From: Cherax quadricarinatus
Lineage: Eukaryota > Arthropoda > Malacostraca > Decapoda > Parastacidae
Assembly: GCF_038502225.1 (NCBI RefSeq)
Contig: NC_091301.1
Span: 15,405,688 to 15,469,687, forward strand
Length of the DNA stretch: 64,000 nucleotides
Reading direction: 5' to 3'
Shown: positions 55,862 to 64,000 of the stretch, in pieces
Layout of the letters: each line of letters opens with the position of its first letter
How positions within the stretch are numbered: position 1 is the stretch's first letter
Notes under the pieces: model-generated
The model's database searches: none
Seen by the model: only the letters and a program-made list of their open reading frames with translations
What the model was told of the DNA's origin: nothing
Position numbers and translations under genes: made by a program

Positions 55862-56404
55862 TCAGAACGCTATTCTCAGGTTTGCCAGGCGCCCGTATGC
55901 TGCAGCAGTTATTTGGTTGATGTGTGCCTCCGGTGATGTGCTCGGTGTTATGGTCACCCCAAGGTCTTTCTCCCTGAGTGAGGTCTGTAGTCTTTGTCCA
56001 CCTAGCCTATACTCTGTCTGCGGTCTTCTTTGCCCCTCCCCAATCTTCATGACTTTGCATTTGGCTGGATTTAATTCGAGAAGCCAGTTACTGGACCACA
56101 TGTCCAGCCTGTCCAGGTCTCTTTGCAGTCCTGCCTCATCCTCATCCGATTTAATTCTTCTCATCAACTTCACATCATCTGCGAACAGGGACACTTCAGA
56201 GTCTATTCCTTCCATCATGTCGTTCACATATATCAAAAATAGCACTGGTCCTAGAACTGACCCCTGTGGGAACCCGCTCGTCACAGGCGCCCACTGTGAT
56301 ACCTCTTCACGTACCATGAATCGTTGCTGCCTCCCTGTCAGGTATTCCCTGATCCATTGCAGTGCCCTCCCTGTTACATGCGCCTGATCCTCTAGTTTCT
56401 GCAC
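55862..56404 (-). CDS. LINE C RT, catalytic blocks (fragment)
   Basis: 180 codons are open: QWIREYLTGRQQRF, SGFPQGSVLGPVLFLIYVND, VSLFADDVKLM (catalytic Asp pair), NWLLELNPAKCKVMKIG and REKDLGVTI. The strand order is continuous with 56461-56832 and 55370-55825; frame breaks separate all three. Confidence 0.87.
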   Translation of the reverse strand: MQKLEDQAHVTGRALQWIREYLTGRQQRFMVREEVSQWAPVTSGFPQGSVLGPVLFLIYVNDMMEGIDSEVSLFADDVKLMRRIKSDEDEAGLQRDLDRLDMWSSNWLLELNPAKCKVMKIGEGQRRPQTEYRLGGQRLQTSLREKDLGVTITPSTSPEAHINQITAAAYGRLANLRIAF

Positions 56405-56460
56405 TAATCTCTTGTGGGAAACTGTGTTAAAGGCCTTCCTGCAGTCTAGGAAAACGCAAT

Positions 56461-56832
56461 CTACCCACCCCTCTCTCTCGTGTCTTCTGTTGCCTTGTCA
56501 TAAAACTCCAGGAGGTTTGTGATACAAGATTTGCCTTCCATGAACCCATGCTGGTTTTCATTTATAATCTTGTTCCTTTCCAGGTGTTCGACCACTCTCC
56601 TCCTGATAATCTTCTCCATGACTTTGCACACAATACATGTCAGAGACACAGGTCTGTAGTTTAGCGCCTCGTTTCTGTTTCCTTTCTTAAATATGGGGAC
56701 TACATTAGCTGTCTTCCATTTCTCAGGTAGTTGCCCAGTTTCAAGGGATGTGTTGAAGATTGTGGTTAGAGGCACGCACAGCATCTCTGCTCCTTCTCTA
56801 AGGACCCATGGGGAGATGTTGTCCGGTCCCAT
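56461..56832 (-). CDS. LINE C RT, N-terminal blocks (fragment)
   Basis: 123 codons are open: MGPDNISPWVLREGAEML, WKTANVVPIFKKG, NYRPVSLTCIVCKVMEKII and NQHGFMEGKSCITNLLEFYD, i.e. RT blocks 0 to 2. The frame breaks at about 56460 before the next block. Confidence 0.85.
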   Translation of the reverse strand: MGPDNISPWVLREGAEMLCVPLTTIFNTSLETGQLPEKWKTANVVPIFKKGNRNEALNYRPVSLTCIVCKVMEKIIRRRVVEHLERNKIINENQHGFMEGKSCITNLLEFYDKATEDTRERGG

Positions 56833-56848
56833 CGCCTTTGAGGTGTCA

Positions 56849-56850
<2 letters not shown>

Positions 56851-56921
<71 letters not shown>
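56851..56921. repeat. (GT)n microsatellite
   Basis: Borders the 5' truncation point of LINE C. Confidence 0.95.
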
Positions 56922-56922
<1 letters not shown>

Positions 56923-56974
56923 TGTGTTGCCTCCTGGTGTACCAGAGATCAGCTGTGGCAGCGAGAATGTCTTC

Positions 56975-57075
56975 CCTATATGATCTCTTTCCCCATGATC
57001 CCATACATGATCTTTCTCTCCATGATCTCCCCTACATGGTCTTTTTCTCCATGATCTCCCCTACATGGTCTTTGC
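56975..57075. repeat. ~28-bp tandem repeat, about four copies
   Basis: Units contain CCATGATCTCCCCTACATGG and TCTTTTTCT. Confidence 0.8.
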
Positions 57076-57424
57076 CTTTACTGGACGACAAAGACAAAGA
57101 CCACGTAAAGGTGTGTGCAAGTCCCCGACTGTACCCACCTAGGTTGGTAGTTCAGTAATGGAGTTGGATGCAGGGCCAGAGGGTCGATCTCGGTACACCA
57201 TGAACAATTCGTTTCTATCACGATGTTTTGAAACTCCCATCTCATGTTATGCAATTTTGGCACTAGACAAGTTCCAGAAGAGCCAACATCTACCCATGGC
57301 CATCAGCATAGTAAAAAAAAAAATAACGAACAGGCATAGTCCCAGTTAGTGCAAGTTTAAATGCAAGTAGTTATGAGGAATTGTAACCACCAGTTTTAAG
57401 AAATAGTACATAGCATTTTCGAGA

Positions 57425-57620
57425 CTTAGTAGTCTGGTAGATTTAGTGATCCTGAACACTTCCGACTTATTGCTTTGACCGATCTCTTCTGCAAAACTAT
57501 GCGACGAGTGTTTAAAAAAAATATTGTAACGTCTAAGAACTTGTTAAATGACAGTAACGATGGGTGCAAACACAGGGTCACACTTAAACGCCTAATCCAG
57601 GACATGTCAACTTCAAGCCT
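57425..57620 (+). pseudogene. decayed RT fragment
   Basis: 'DPEHFRLIALTDLFCKTMRR' parallels DPKHFRPIALSD at 54520. Related to the fragment at 54495-54740. Confidence 0.45.
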
Positions 57621-58422
57621 TCAACTATACGCACAACTTTGTTGCTGTGTTTCAAGGATATCAAGCAGGAAACAGCCCTGGCTGGAGGTAGAGAACCATC
57701 ACACCTCCAAAGAAGTCCTCGTCCGCTTCCTCAGTTGCCATCACCTCAACGCTGAGTCTCCAGGACGCGTGAAGGTTTAGTTGTCACCACCACTGATCCT
57801 TTGTCCTCAGGCTTCATTTACTGAAACAGTGATCTTCGCTGCCAAACTTTTTACTGTAGATCGACTCATGAAGAGTAAAGGTACTTTAACTCAGAGCTTT
57901 ATCTCTTTGGTCTGTGTCTTCCATGTTAAGAATGCAGTCTGGGGTGTCCTACACTAAAAAATAATCAATCAAACGTTAATAATTAACTAAATTCATGTGT
58001 AAAATCCCTAACGTTAATCTGAGTTCGCGGTAATTTTAAGATATACCGTAAATTATCAAACAGACAGATCGGTTGTGAAGCTCAAAGTCTGTTAGATTCT
58101 TCAAGAGCTGTGACCACAGCTTTCTTCAGGAAGAAACTCATAACGTCTTCTGTAGCAAAGTCAGTTGACAGACACAGCAATGTCAAGACAACAACCATCA
58201 CAGGCTGATCAACTTCTTTCCATGACAAAATATCACAAGAAATACGACTAACCCGCACTAACTAAACACTACACACCCACCACAAACCTTACATTCCATA
58301 ATAATTACCGCAAGTGACCACTACCTCGGCCCTCTCATCATACTCAGCTTACTAAAATCCGAGGAATAAAAGTCACAATACTGTGGGCAGAAAAAATAAC
58401 TACTGGCTTCCAAAGTTAGAAT
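57621..58422. other. unassigned sequence
   Basis: No feature recognised. Confidence 0.3.
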
Positions 58423-58490
58423 AAAAGTTGGACAGTGTTTCGGATGGTCCCGGACCATTATGAAATCTCCAGTTGAGTATTAGAACAAAA
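58423..58490. mobile_element. repeat scrap with GGTCCCGGACC box
   Basis: 'agtgtttcggatggtcccgg' + 'accatt' resembles the inverted GGTCC...GGACCGAAAC boxes of decapod dispersed repeats. Confidence 0.3.
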
Positions 58491-58522
58491 TTGAGAGCGA
58501 ATCTTTATTTTTAGACCACCTA

Positions 58523-58712
58523 TCACAGAAAAGCGAGTTGAATGATAGCTCTAGGCCTTTCGTGTTGCAATCAATACATCATCAGGAACGCCTTTGCTCC
58601 AGCAAAGGCGTTCCCTGTGATCGTATTTGCTTGGACCTCGTCTTTTCTGCAACATTGCAAGCTCCTGATATGTTGATTGCAATACGAAAGGTCCAGAGCT
58701 ATCATTCAACTC
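58523..58712. repeat. 190-bp foldback
   Basis: The outer arms 'gagttgaatgatagctct' and 'agagctatcattcaactc' are exact inverses and continue imperfectly inward (TGTTGCAATCAATACATC / GATATGTTGATTGCAATAC). An inner AACGCCTTTGCTC..GAGCAAAGGCGTT-like hairpin lies in the left arm. Confidence 0.8.
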
Positions 58713-59424
58713 TCCCTCTGGCTGCTTTGCATCTTGCATCGCGATATTTACATAGTACATACTTTTGAAGCGTAGAGGGAAGTAGAGGTGTGTACACCAG
58801 CTTTATTGTTATTACTACACCTGAACTCTGGTTAATGTTATCTTAAGTCACCTTAACATTCTAGTAGTTCATCTCTCACCCATGGTCGCTTACTCACAAC
58901 TATGAGGAAGTCTCTTAACATCTGCCGTCGCACTAGCAATAACAACAGTGGTGTGAGTAGCATTCTGGGATGATATTACCATGCAAATAAAAAAAGATAG
59001 TCAAGATCTGCTGGAAGTCATACCCCAGGAGGAACTGCAAGTATGTAAGAAGACTCAGTAATGTTGGAAGCATTCTATGGACTCGCTGTGTATTGAGCAG
59101 CGAGTCCAGTGACTAAATCATCAAAATTCCTTCGCACCTTCCACCGTCTTGGATTTACTTCTCTGTCTGTCCATTAAATTATATAAGGCCACCCTGACAG
59201 CAGTGGTCAGTCGTGCTGCGTACAAGCCATTAACTCAACAAACACGACTTTGTGGTAGATGTTGTGTAGCATTGTAGTGTCCCTAGCTTAAAGTTCAAGG
59301 GAATAACTCTAAAACCTAACTTCACCCCCCTCCTCCTCTCTTCTCTCTCTTCCCCTCCTACTCGTCACTTAAGTGTCTCACGTCATCACCAGCTGTTCTT
59401 GAGACCATGTAGAGGAATGTTTGA
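58713..59424. other. unassigned sequence
   Basis: No feature recognised. Confidence 0.3.
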
Positions 59425-60178
59425 TGCAGGTGATACAAGTGTCTCACTAGTAGTGAGGCAAGTGAGATAAGTGTCTCACTAGTAGTGAGGCAAGTGAGAT
59501 AAGTGTCTCACTAGTAGTGAGGCAAGTGAGATAAGTGTCTCACTAGTAGTGATGCAGGTGATACAAGTGTCTCACTAGTAGTGAGGCAAGTGAGATAAGT
59601 GTCTCACTAGTAGTGATGCAGGTGATACAAGTGTCTCACTAGTAGTGAGGCAAGTGAGATAAGTGTCTCACTAGTAGTGATGCAAGTGAGACAAGCATCT
59701 CACTAGTAGTGATACAGGTGAGACAAGTGTCTCACTTGTAGTAATGCAAGTGAGACAATTATCTCACTAGTAGTCATGCAGGTGATACAAGTGTCTCACT
59801 AGTAGTGAGGCAAGTGAGATAAGTGTCTCACTAGTAGTGATGCAAGTGAGACAAGTGTCTCACTAGTAGTGAGGCAAGTGAGATAAGTGTCTCACTAGTA
59901 GTGATGCAGGTGATACAAGTGTCTCACTAGTAGTGATGCAAGTGAGACAAGTATCTCACTAGTAGTGATACAGGTGAGACAAGTGTCTCACTTGTAGTAA
60001 TGCAAGTGAGACAATTATCTCACTAGTAGTCATGCAGGTGATACAAGTGTCTCACTAGTAGTGAGGCAAGTGAGATAAGTGTCTCACTAGTAGTGAGGCA
60101 AGTGAGACAAGTGTCTCACTAGTAGTGATGCAAGTGAGACAAGTGTCTCACTAGTAGTGATGCAGGTGATACAAATAT
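59425..60178. repeat. 32-bp tandem array, about 23 copies
   Basis: The unit contains AGTGTCTCACTAGTAGTGAG then GCAAGTGAGATA. Variant units (GATGCAGGTGATACA, CATGCAG) recur in a larger pattern: the block at 59670-59830 reappears at 59930-60090. Confidence 0.94.
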
Positions 60179-60188
60179 CTGACACCCT

Positions 60189-61735
60189 GGTGAGAGACAC
60201 GCCTGGTTCACCTTACACAAGCCACCTCTGAGGTACTATGTGAGACACGCCTGGTTCACCTTACACAAGCCACCTCTGAGGTACTATGTGAGACACGCCT
60301 GGTTCGCCTTACACAAGCCACCTCTGAGGTACTATGTGAGACACGCCTGGTTCGCCTTACACAAGCCACCTCTGAGGTACTATGTGAGACACGCCTGGTT
60401 CGCCTTACACAAGCCACCTCTGAGGTACTATGTGAGACACGCCTGGTTCGCCTTACACAAGCCACCTCTGAGGTACTATGTGAGACACGCCTGGTTCGCC
60501 TTACACAAGCCACCTCTGAGGTACTATGTGAGACACGCCTGGTTCGCCTTACACAAGCCACCTCTGAGGTACTATGTGAGACACGCCTGGTTCGCCTTAC
60601 ACAAGCCACCTCTGAGGTACTATGTGAGACACGCCTGGTTCGCCTTACACAAGCCACCTCTGAGGTACTATGTGAGACACGCCTGGTTCGCCTTACACAA
60701 GCCACCTCTGAGGTACTATGTGAGACACGCCTGGTTCGCCTTACACAAGCCACCTCTGAGGTACTATGTGAGACACGCCTGGTTCGCCTTACACAAGCCA
60801 CCTCTGAGGTACTATGTGAGACACGCCTGGTTCGCCTTACACAAGCCACCTCTGAGGTACTATGTGAGACACGCCTGGTTCGCCTTACACAAGCCACCTC
60901 TGAGGTACTATGTGAGACACGCCTGGTTCGCCTTACACAAGCCACCTCTGAGGTACTATGTGAGACACGCCTGGTTCGCCTTACACAAGCCACCTCTGAG
61001 GTACTATGTGAGACACGCCTGGTTCGCCTTACACAAGCCACCTCTGAGGTACTATGTGAGACACGCCTGGTTCGCCTTACACAAGCCACCTCTGAGGTAC
61101 TATGTGAGACACGCCTGGTTCGCCTTACACAAGCCACCTCTGAGGTACTATGTGAGACACGCCTGGTTCGCCTTACACAAGCCACCTCTGAGGTACTATG
61201 TGAGACACGCCTGGTTCGCCTTACACAAGCCACCTCTGAGGTACTATGTGAGACACGCCTGGTTCGCCTTACACAAGCCACCTCTGAGGTACTATGTGAG
61301 ACACGCCTGGTTCGCCTTACACAAGCCACCTCTGAGGTACTATGTGAGACACGCCTGGTTCGCCTTACACAAGCCACCTCTGAGGTACTATGTGAGACAC
61401 GCCTGGTTCACCTTACACAAGCCACCTCTGAGGTACTATGTGAGACACGCCTGGTTCACCTTACACAAGCCACCTCTGAGGTACTATGTGAGACACGCCT
61501 GGTTCACCTTACACAAGCCACCTCTGAGGTACTATGTGAGACACGCCTGGTTCACCTTACACAAGCCACCTCTGAGGTACTATGTGAGACACGCCTGGTT
61601 CACCTTACACAAGCCACCTCTGAGGTACTATGTGAGACACGCCTGGTTCACCTTACACAAGCCACCTCTGAGGTACTATGTGAGACACGCCTGGTTCACC
61701 TTACACAAGCCCACCTCTGAGGTACTATGACCCTG
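60189..61735. repeat. 48-bp tandem array, about 32 copies
   Basis: The unit contains GAGACACGCCTGGTTCGCCT, TACACAAGCC and ACCTCTGAGGTACTATGT. Copies are almost identical. The first two and last seven carry TTCACC, and all central ones TTCGCC. The unit has no stops in one plus and one minus frame, giving 496- and 373-codon by-product frames. Confidence 0.97.
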
Positions 61736-61989
61736 ATATTCTCACACACAAAGTTCAAAGTAAAAATCTATTCTATAAACAAAAAAAAATGAAATACCTC
61801 ACATACATGACTTGTAATTACCGTTGTTGTACGCTTGTGGATGGCGAACTCTAGCTCCCGGTCCTGCCCATAAGCATTCAATCAACACAATACAGCTTTC
61901 TCTTCAACCCACCATCCCCTGTTTTGATCCAAGAAATTGGAGCTACCCTTCTCTGTATTCATACCCGACTACCTCTTTCACAAGACAGA
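61736..61989. other. unassigned sequence
   Basis: Possibly a LINE C 3' scrap at 61845-61870 ('actctagctcccggtcctgc'). Nothing more. Confidence 0.25.
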
Positions 61990-62110
61990 CGGAGGTTCGA
62001 ACCTGAAGCAAACCAGTGCGTTAACCACTGTACCTTGCTGGCTGCCAGTTTCAGCACTGACTCGCCAGGGGATTCGAATCCCGTCCTGAGAGTTGTTGAC
62101 GATCGTCTCC
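61990..62110 (-). mobile_element. tRNA-like element with two B-box-like motifs
   Basis: The minus strand has GACGGGATTCGAATCCCCTG, then AGTGGTTAACGCACTGG (A-box-like) and AGGTTCGAACCTCCG (B box). It looks like a tRNA-derived SINE head next to another. A cloverleaf was not established. Confidence 0.5.
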
Positions 62111-62209
62111 CCGTTTCCCTTAGGGTTTACCGATTTCCTATATTGTAATACAGTAAAATTCATTATTGAGTAGGGGAGCGCTAAACCCTTAGGTAACAGC
62201 GTTATTACA

Positions 62210-62400
62210 GAAATTCACAGCATTAAACACACTCACTACTACTGTTACGTATTTCCAGTTACAGCCATAACAATTGCAACCAACATTATAAACGTTCACG
62301 ACAACAACAATCACCACCACTCTTACTTATTCCCAATTACAGCTTTAACAACACTTACAACCAATACAAACATTCACAACCACAACTATCAGAGATTACG
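62210..62400. repeat. two imperfect ~80-bp copies, CA/AAC-rich
   Basis: 'tacgtatttccagttacagc' and 'tacttattcccaattacagc' begin the two copies. Confidence 0.45.
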
Positions 62401-62524
62401 TCACTTGAGCGTGACCAGGATCTCTGGTGACATCAGGTGACCTCTGAGAGCGAAGACAAGGTCATCTCCCTCCAGAGGTCGTCTCCTGACCCGGAAGGAT
62501 AAGTAGCAACCATGACCTTTAATA

Positions 62525-62735
62525 AGAACATAAGAATATAAAAAAGAAGGAACACTGCAGCAGGCCTACTGGCCCATACGAGGCAGGTCCAAGTCTCCTA
62601 ACGTCTTAAGCCAGTGATCCAACCTAGTCAGGTCAGGTTACATTCACTTAAGGAAGGAGCTGGTCAGGTCCAACTCATACCCACCCACACCCACTCATGT
62701 ATTTATCTAACCTATTTTTAAACGCACACAACGTT
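62525..62735 (+). mobile_element. dispersed repeat (GCAGCAGGCCTACTGGCCCA family)
   Basis: Has 'aagaacataagaatataaaa' at one end and 'cactcatgtatttatctaac' at the other. A scrap of the family is at 45573. Confidence 0.55.
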
Positions 62736-62756
62736 TGGGAGTGCCCATAACCCTAG

Positions 62757-63055
62757 TACTTATAAGTTAAATGATGTCGAACTTAGCCATACAGATTGCG
62801 AAAAGGACTTGGAGGTTATGGTGAGCAGCAACCTTAAACCAAGACAGCAATGCCTAAGCGTACGTAATAAGGCAAATAGATTACTGGGATTTATATCAAG
62901 AAGTGTAAGCAACAGAAGTCCAGAGGTTATACTGCAGCTTTATACATCATTAGTCAGGCCTCACCTAGATTATGCAGCTCAGTTCTGGTCTCCATTTTAC
63001 AGAATGGACATAATTCGTTAGAAAACATTCAGCGTAGGATGACTAAATTAATACA
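62757..63055 (+). pseudogene. LINE family E RT C-terminal fragment
   Basis: Frames read DCEKDLEVMVSSNL, NKANRLLGFISRSVSNRSPE and LYTSLVRPHLDYAAQFWSP, then after a stop 'NIQRRMTKLI'. This is the standard region after the RT thumb in CR1/Jockey LINEs. 5' and 3' parts are missing. Confidence 0.78.
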
Positions 63056-63064
63056 TAGCATTAG

Positions 63065-63290
63065 AAATCTTGTAGATGAATGGTTCAGAGAACCGACATG
63101 TTGATAAATTAGACACATGTGCAACTCTTGGGTATCTTTATTGAGGAAACGTTTCGCCACACAGTGGCTTCATCAGTCCATACAAAGGAGAATCTTGAAG
63201 AACAGGAGGAGAATGAGGTAATCAGTCCCTCAACCTTGAGTCGATGTGGTCAGTCCATCAATCTTGAATAGAATACGGCATACGTCTCTG
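63065..63290 (-). mobile_element. Penelope-type half element with hammerhead-like core
   Basis: Same as the left arm at 20140-20330. On the minus strand: CTGATGA, stem GCCAC-TGT-GTGGC, GAAA, CGTTTC. Confidence 0.7.
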
Positions 63291-63341
63291 AATTTCATAA
63301 GATGATTGGTGGAAACCAATCATCTTATGAAATTCAGAGAC
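63281..63341. repeat. perfect 28-bp palindrome
   Basis: CGTCTCTGAATTTCATAAGA-type arm is inverted exactly with a loop of about three bases, joining two Penelope-like segments. Confidence 0.85.
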
Positions 63342-63503
63342 GCCCAATTAGTGATAAAAGAAACTAATTTCCGCACACGCAAGTGCCTTGAATCAGCACT
63401 GATCGCTGTTTCGAATACAATTAAACAAAACAACGGCAGCTTCACCATCTCCGAAGTCTTAGCAAGAATCCTCCTGAAAACAGTAAACCCTGCCATCACA
63501 TAG
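63306..63503 (+). CDS. Penelope-like element, endonuclease C-terminal fragment
   Basis: 65 codons end in TAG. The text NHLMKFRDAQLVIKETNFRT then RKCLESALIAVSNTIKQNNG and ISEVLARILL follows the last part of the GIY-YIG endonuclease region of Penelope-like retroelements (pattern 'E-x-R-K-x-ESA'). The catalytic GIY and YIG motifs and the RT are not present. The first residues lie in the palindrome. Confidence 0.55.
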   Translation: MVETNHLMKFRDAQLVIKETNFRTRKCLESALIAVSNTIKQNNGSFTISEVLARILLKTVNPAIT

Positions 63504-63589
63504 TCTCTCCTGTTATACTACACAAAGCACAGAGAGTGAACACTGAAACAAGCTGCCTCATTCCAGTTTATATTTGTCCAACCTATTTT

Positions 63590-63670
63590 TATGTTACCCA
63601 AGTAATAGCTTTTATATCCTTTTACTCATGTACGAATTAATTGCTCTACCATATTGTATTACTTTTGTCA

Positions 63671-63701
<31 letters not shown>

Positions 63702-63869
63702 CACTAGTGAACATCGAAATGGTACCTCACTAGTATTCACCTCACTCTGAGCCTTTATATACCCTCTGTGTCCATGTATTGTTTGTAATGGCTTGATAAA
63801 GCTCCTGGAGAGCGAAACGTTGCCACAATAAATGTCACATTAGTTGCACTTGTGTCCTTTTACTTTACA
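63590..63869 (+). mobile_element. Penelope-type tail / foldback arm
   Basis: The reverse complement of much of 9107-9480: (TAC)n at 63675-63710, 'cctctgtgtccatgta', 'ggcttgataaagctcctgga', GAGCGAAACGTTGCC and 'ttgcacttgtgtccttttac'. It follows the endonuclease fragment, so this may be the 3' end of the same element. Confidence 0.7.
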
Positions 63870-64000
63870 GACAGTACTGGTGATGGTGATCAATGACAGT
63901 ACTGGTGATGGTGATCAATGGCAGTACTTTTGATGGTGATCAATGACAGTACTGGTGATGGTGATCAATGACAGTACTGGTGATGGTGATCAATGACAGT
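63870..64000. repeat. 25-bp tandem array leaving the window
   Basis: The unit contains GACAGTACTGGTGATGGTGA then TCAAT; five copies are visible. Confidence 0.93.

Larger units (their letters stand above)
55304..56850 (-). mobile_element. LINE family C, longest copy, bounded by (GT)n on both sides
   Basis: The minus-strand order is RT, C-terminal domain, 3' UTR, GTGAGTAC. The 5' break is at 56850, inside the RT opening (GPDNISPW), directly at a second (GT)n. About 1.55 kb, with frame breaks near 55835-55860 and 56405-56460. Confidence 0.9.

Noticed and set aside
60240..61730. 496-codon plus frame and 373-codon minus frame
   Set aside because: Both are readings of the 48-bp array. Near-identical DNA in synonymous as well as other positions shows repeat homogenisation, not protein selection.
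59425..61735. CRISPR-like regular repeats
   Set aside because: Units are contiguous with no unique spacers and no cas genes; the genome is eukaryotic.

Overview
The window looks like nuclear DNA from a decapod crustacean (crayfish, lobster or shrimp type). This is inferred from very dense tandem repeats, long (AT)n and (CA)n tracts, decayed non-LTR retrotransposons (LINEs), tRNA-derived SINEs, and Penelope-like foldbacks carrying a GGCGAAACGTTTC box, a combination I associate with decapod genomes. Nothing indicates bacteria, phage or an organelle. By my count roughly 30% of the bases lie in tandem arrays.

Only one host gene can be supported. It is on the minus strand at 385-6046 and is split into six short exons. 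I read it as a predicted 320-residue type II membrane protein with an FkbM methyltransferase-like domain, similar in layout to arthropod Star proteins. The five internal junctions have GT/AG sites and compatible phases, and a poly(A) signal follows the stop codon. Its second intron holds a 2.5-kb, 29-bp minisatellite that runs up to the exon 3 acceptor, plus LINE debris.

Layout. 1-6.1 kb: LINE 3' end and the Star-like gene. 6.7-7.9 kb: a 29-bp array and four hairpin units of about 78 bp. 8-9.7 kb: LINE fragments and a Tigger-like DNA transposon split by a Penelope-type foldback. 10.1-12.1 kb: a 21-bp array. 13.5-14.3 kb: a decayed reverse transcriptase (RT). 14.8-16.1 kb: a 16-bp array. 16.8-20.6 kb: two LINE 3' halves, one inserted in a foldback repeat, and more foldbacks. 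23.8-24.3 kb: a MITE inside (TA)n. 24.9-27.4 kb: a second 21-bp array interrupted by an internally deleted LINE. 28.4-40.2 kb: a 32-bp array, then about 7.8 kb of a 19-bp pyrimidine-rich satellite interrupted by a 3.4-kb LINE with gag-like zinc knuckles, endonuclease and RT. 41-45 kb: SINEs and a LINE cluster tied to (CA)n tracts. 45.8-47.1 kb: two more MITE copies in (TA)n. 49-51 kb: a near-perfect foldback and a 36-bp array with a LINE insertion. 51.9-57.6 kb: LINE fragments, including a 1.5-kb RT-bearing copy bordered by (GT)n on both sides. 59.4-61.7 kb: 32-bp and 48-bp arrays. 62.5-64 kb: LINE and Penelope-like fragments, a perfect palindrome and a 25-bp array leaving the window.

The long open frames inside tandem arrays are by-products of repeat units that lack stop codons; I do not call them genes. 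The retroelement genes are all truncated, frameshifted or deleted, so none looks autonomous. The observations most worth following are the Star-like gene with its splice-adjacent minisatellite, hammerhead-ribozyme-like cores in the foldback repeats, a LINE family repeatedly bordered by (CA)n, and two separate 21-bp arrays that share a 12-base core.
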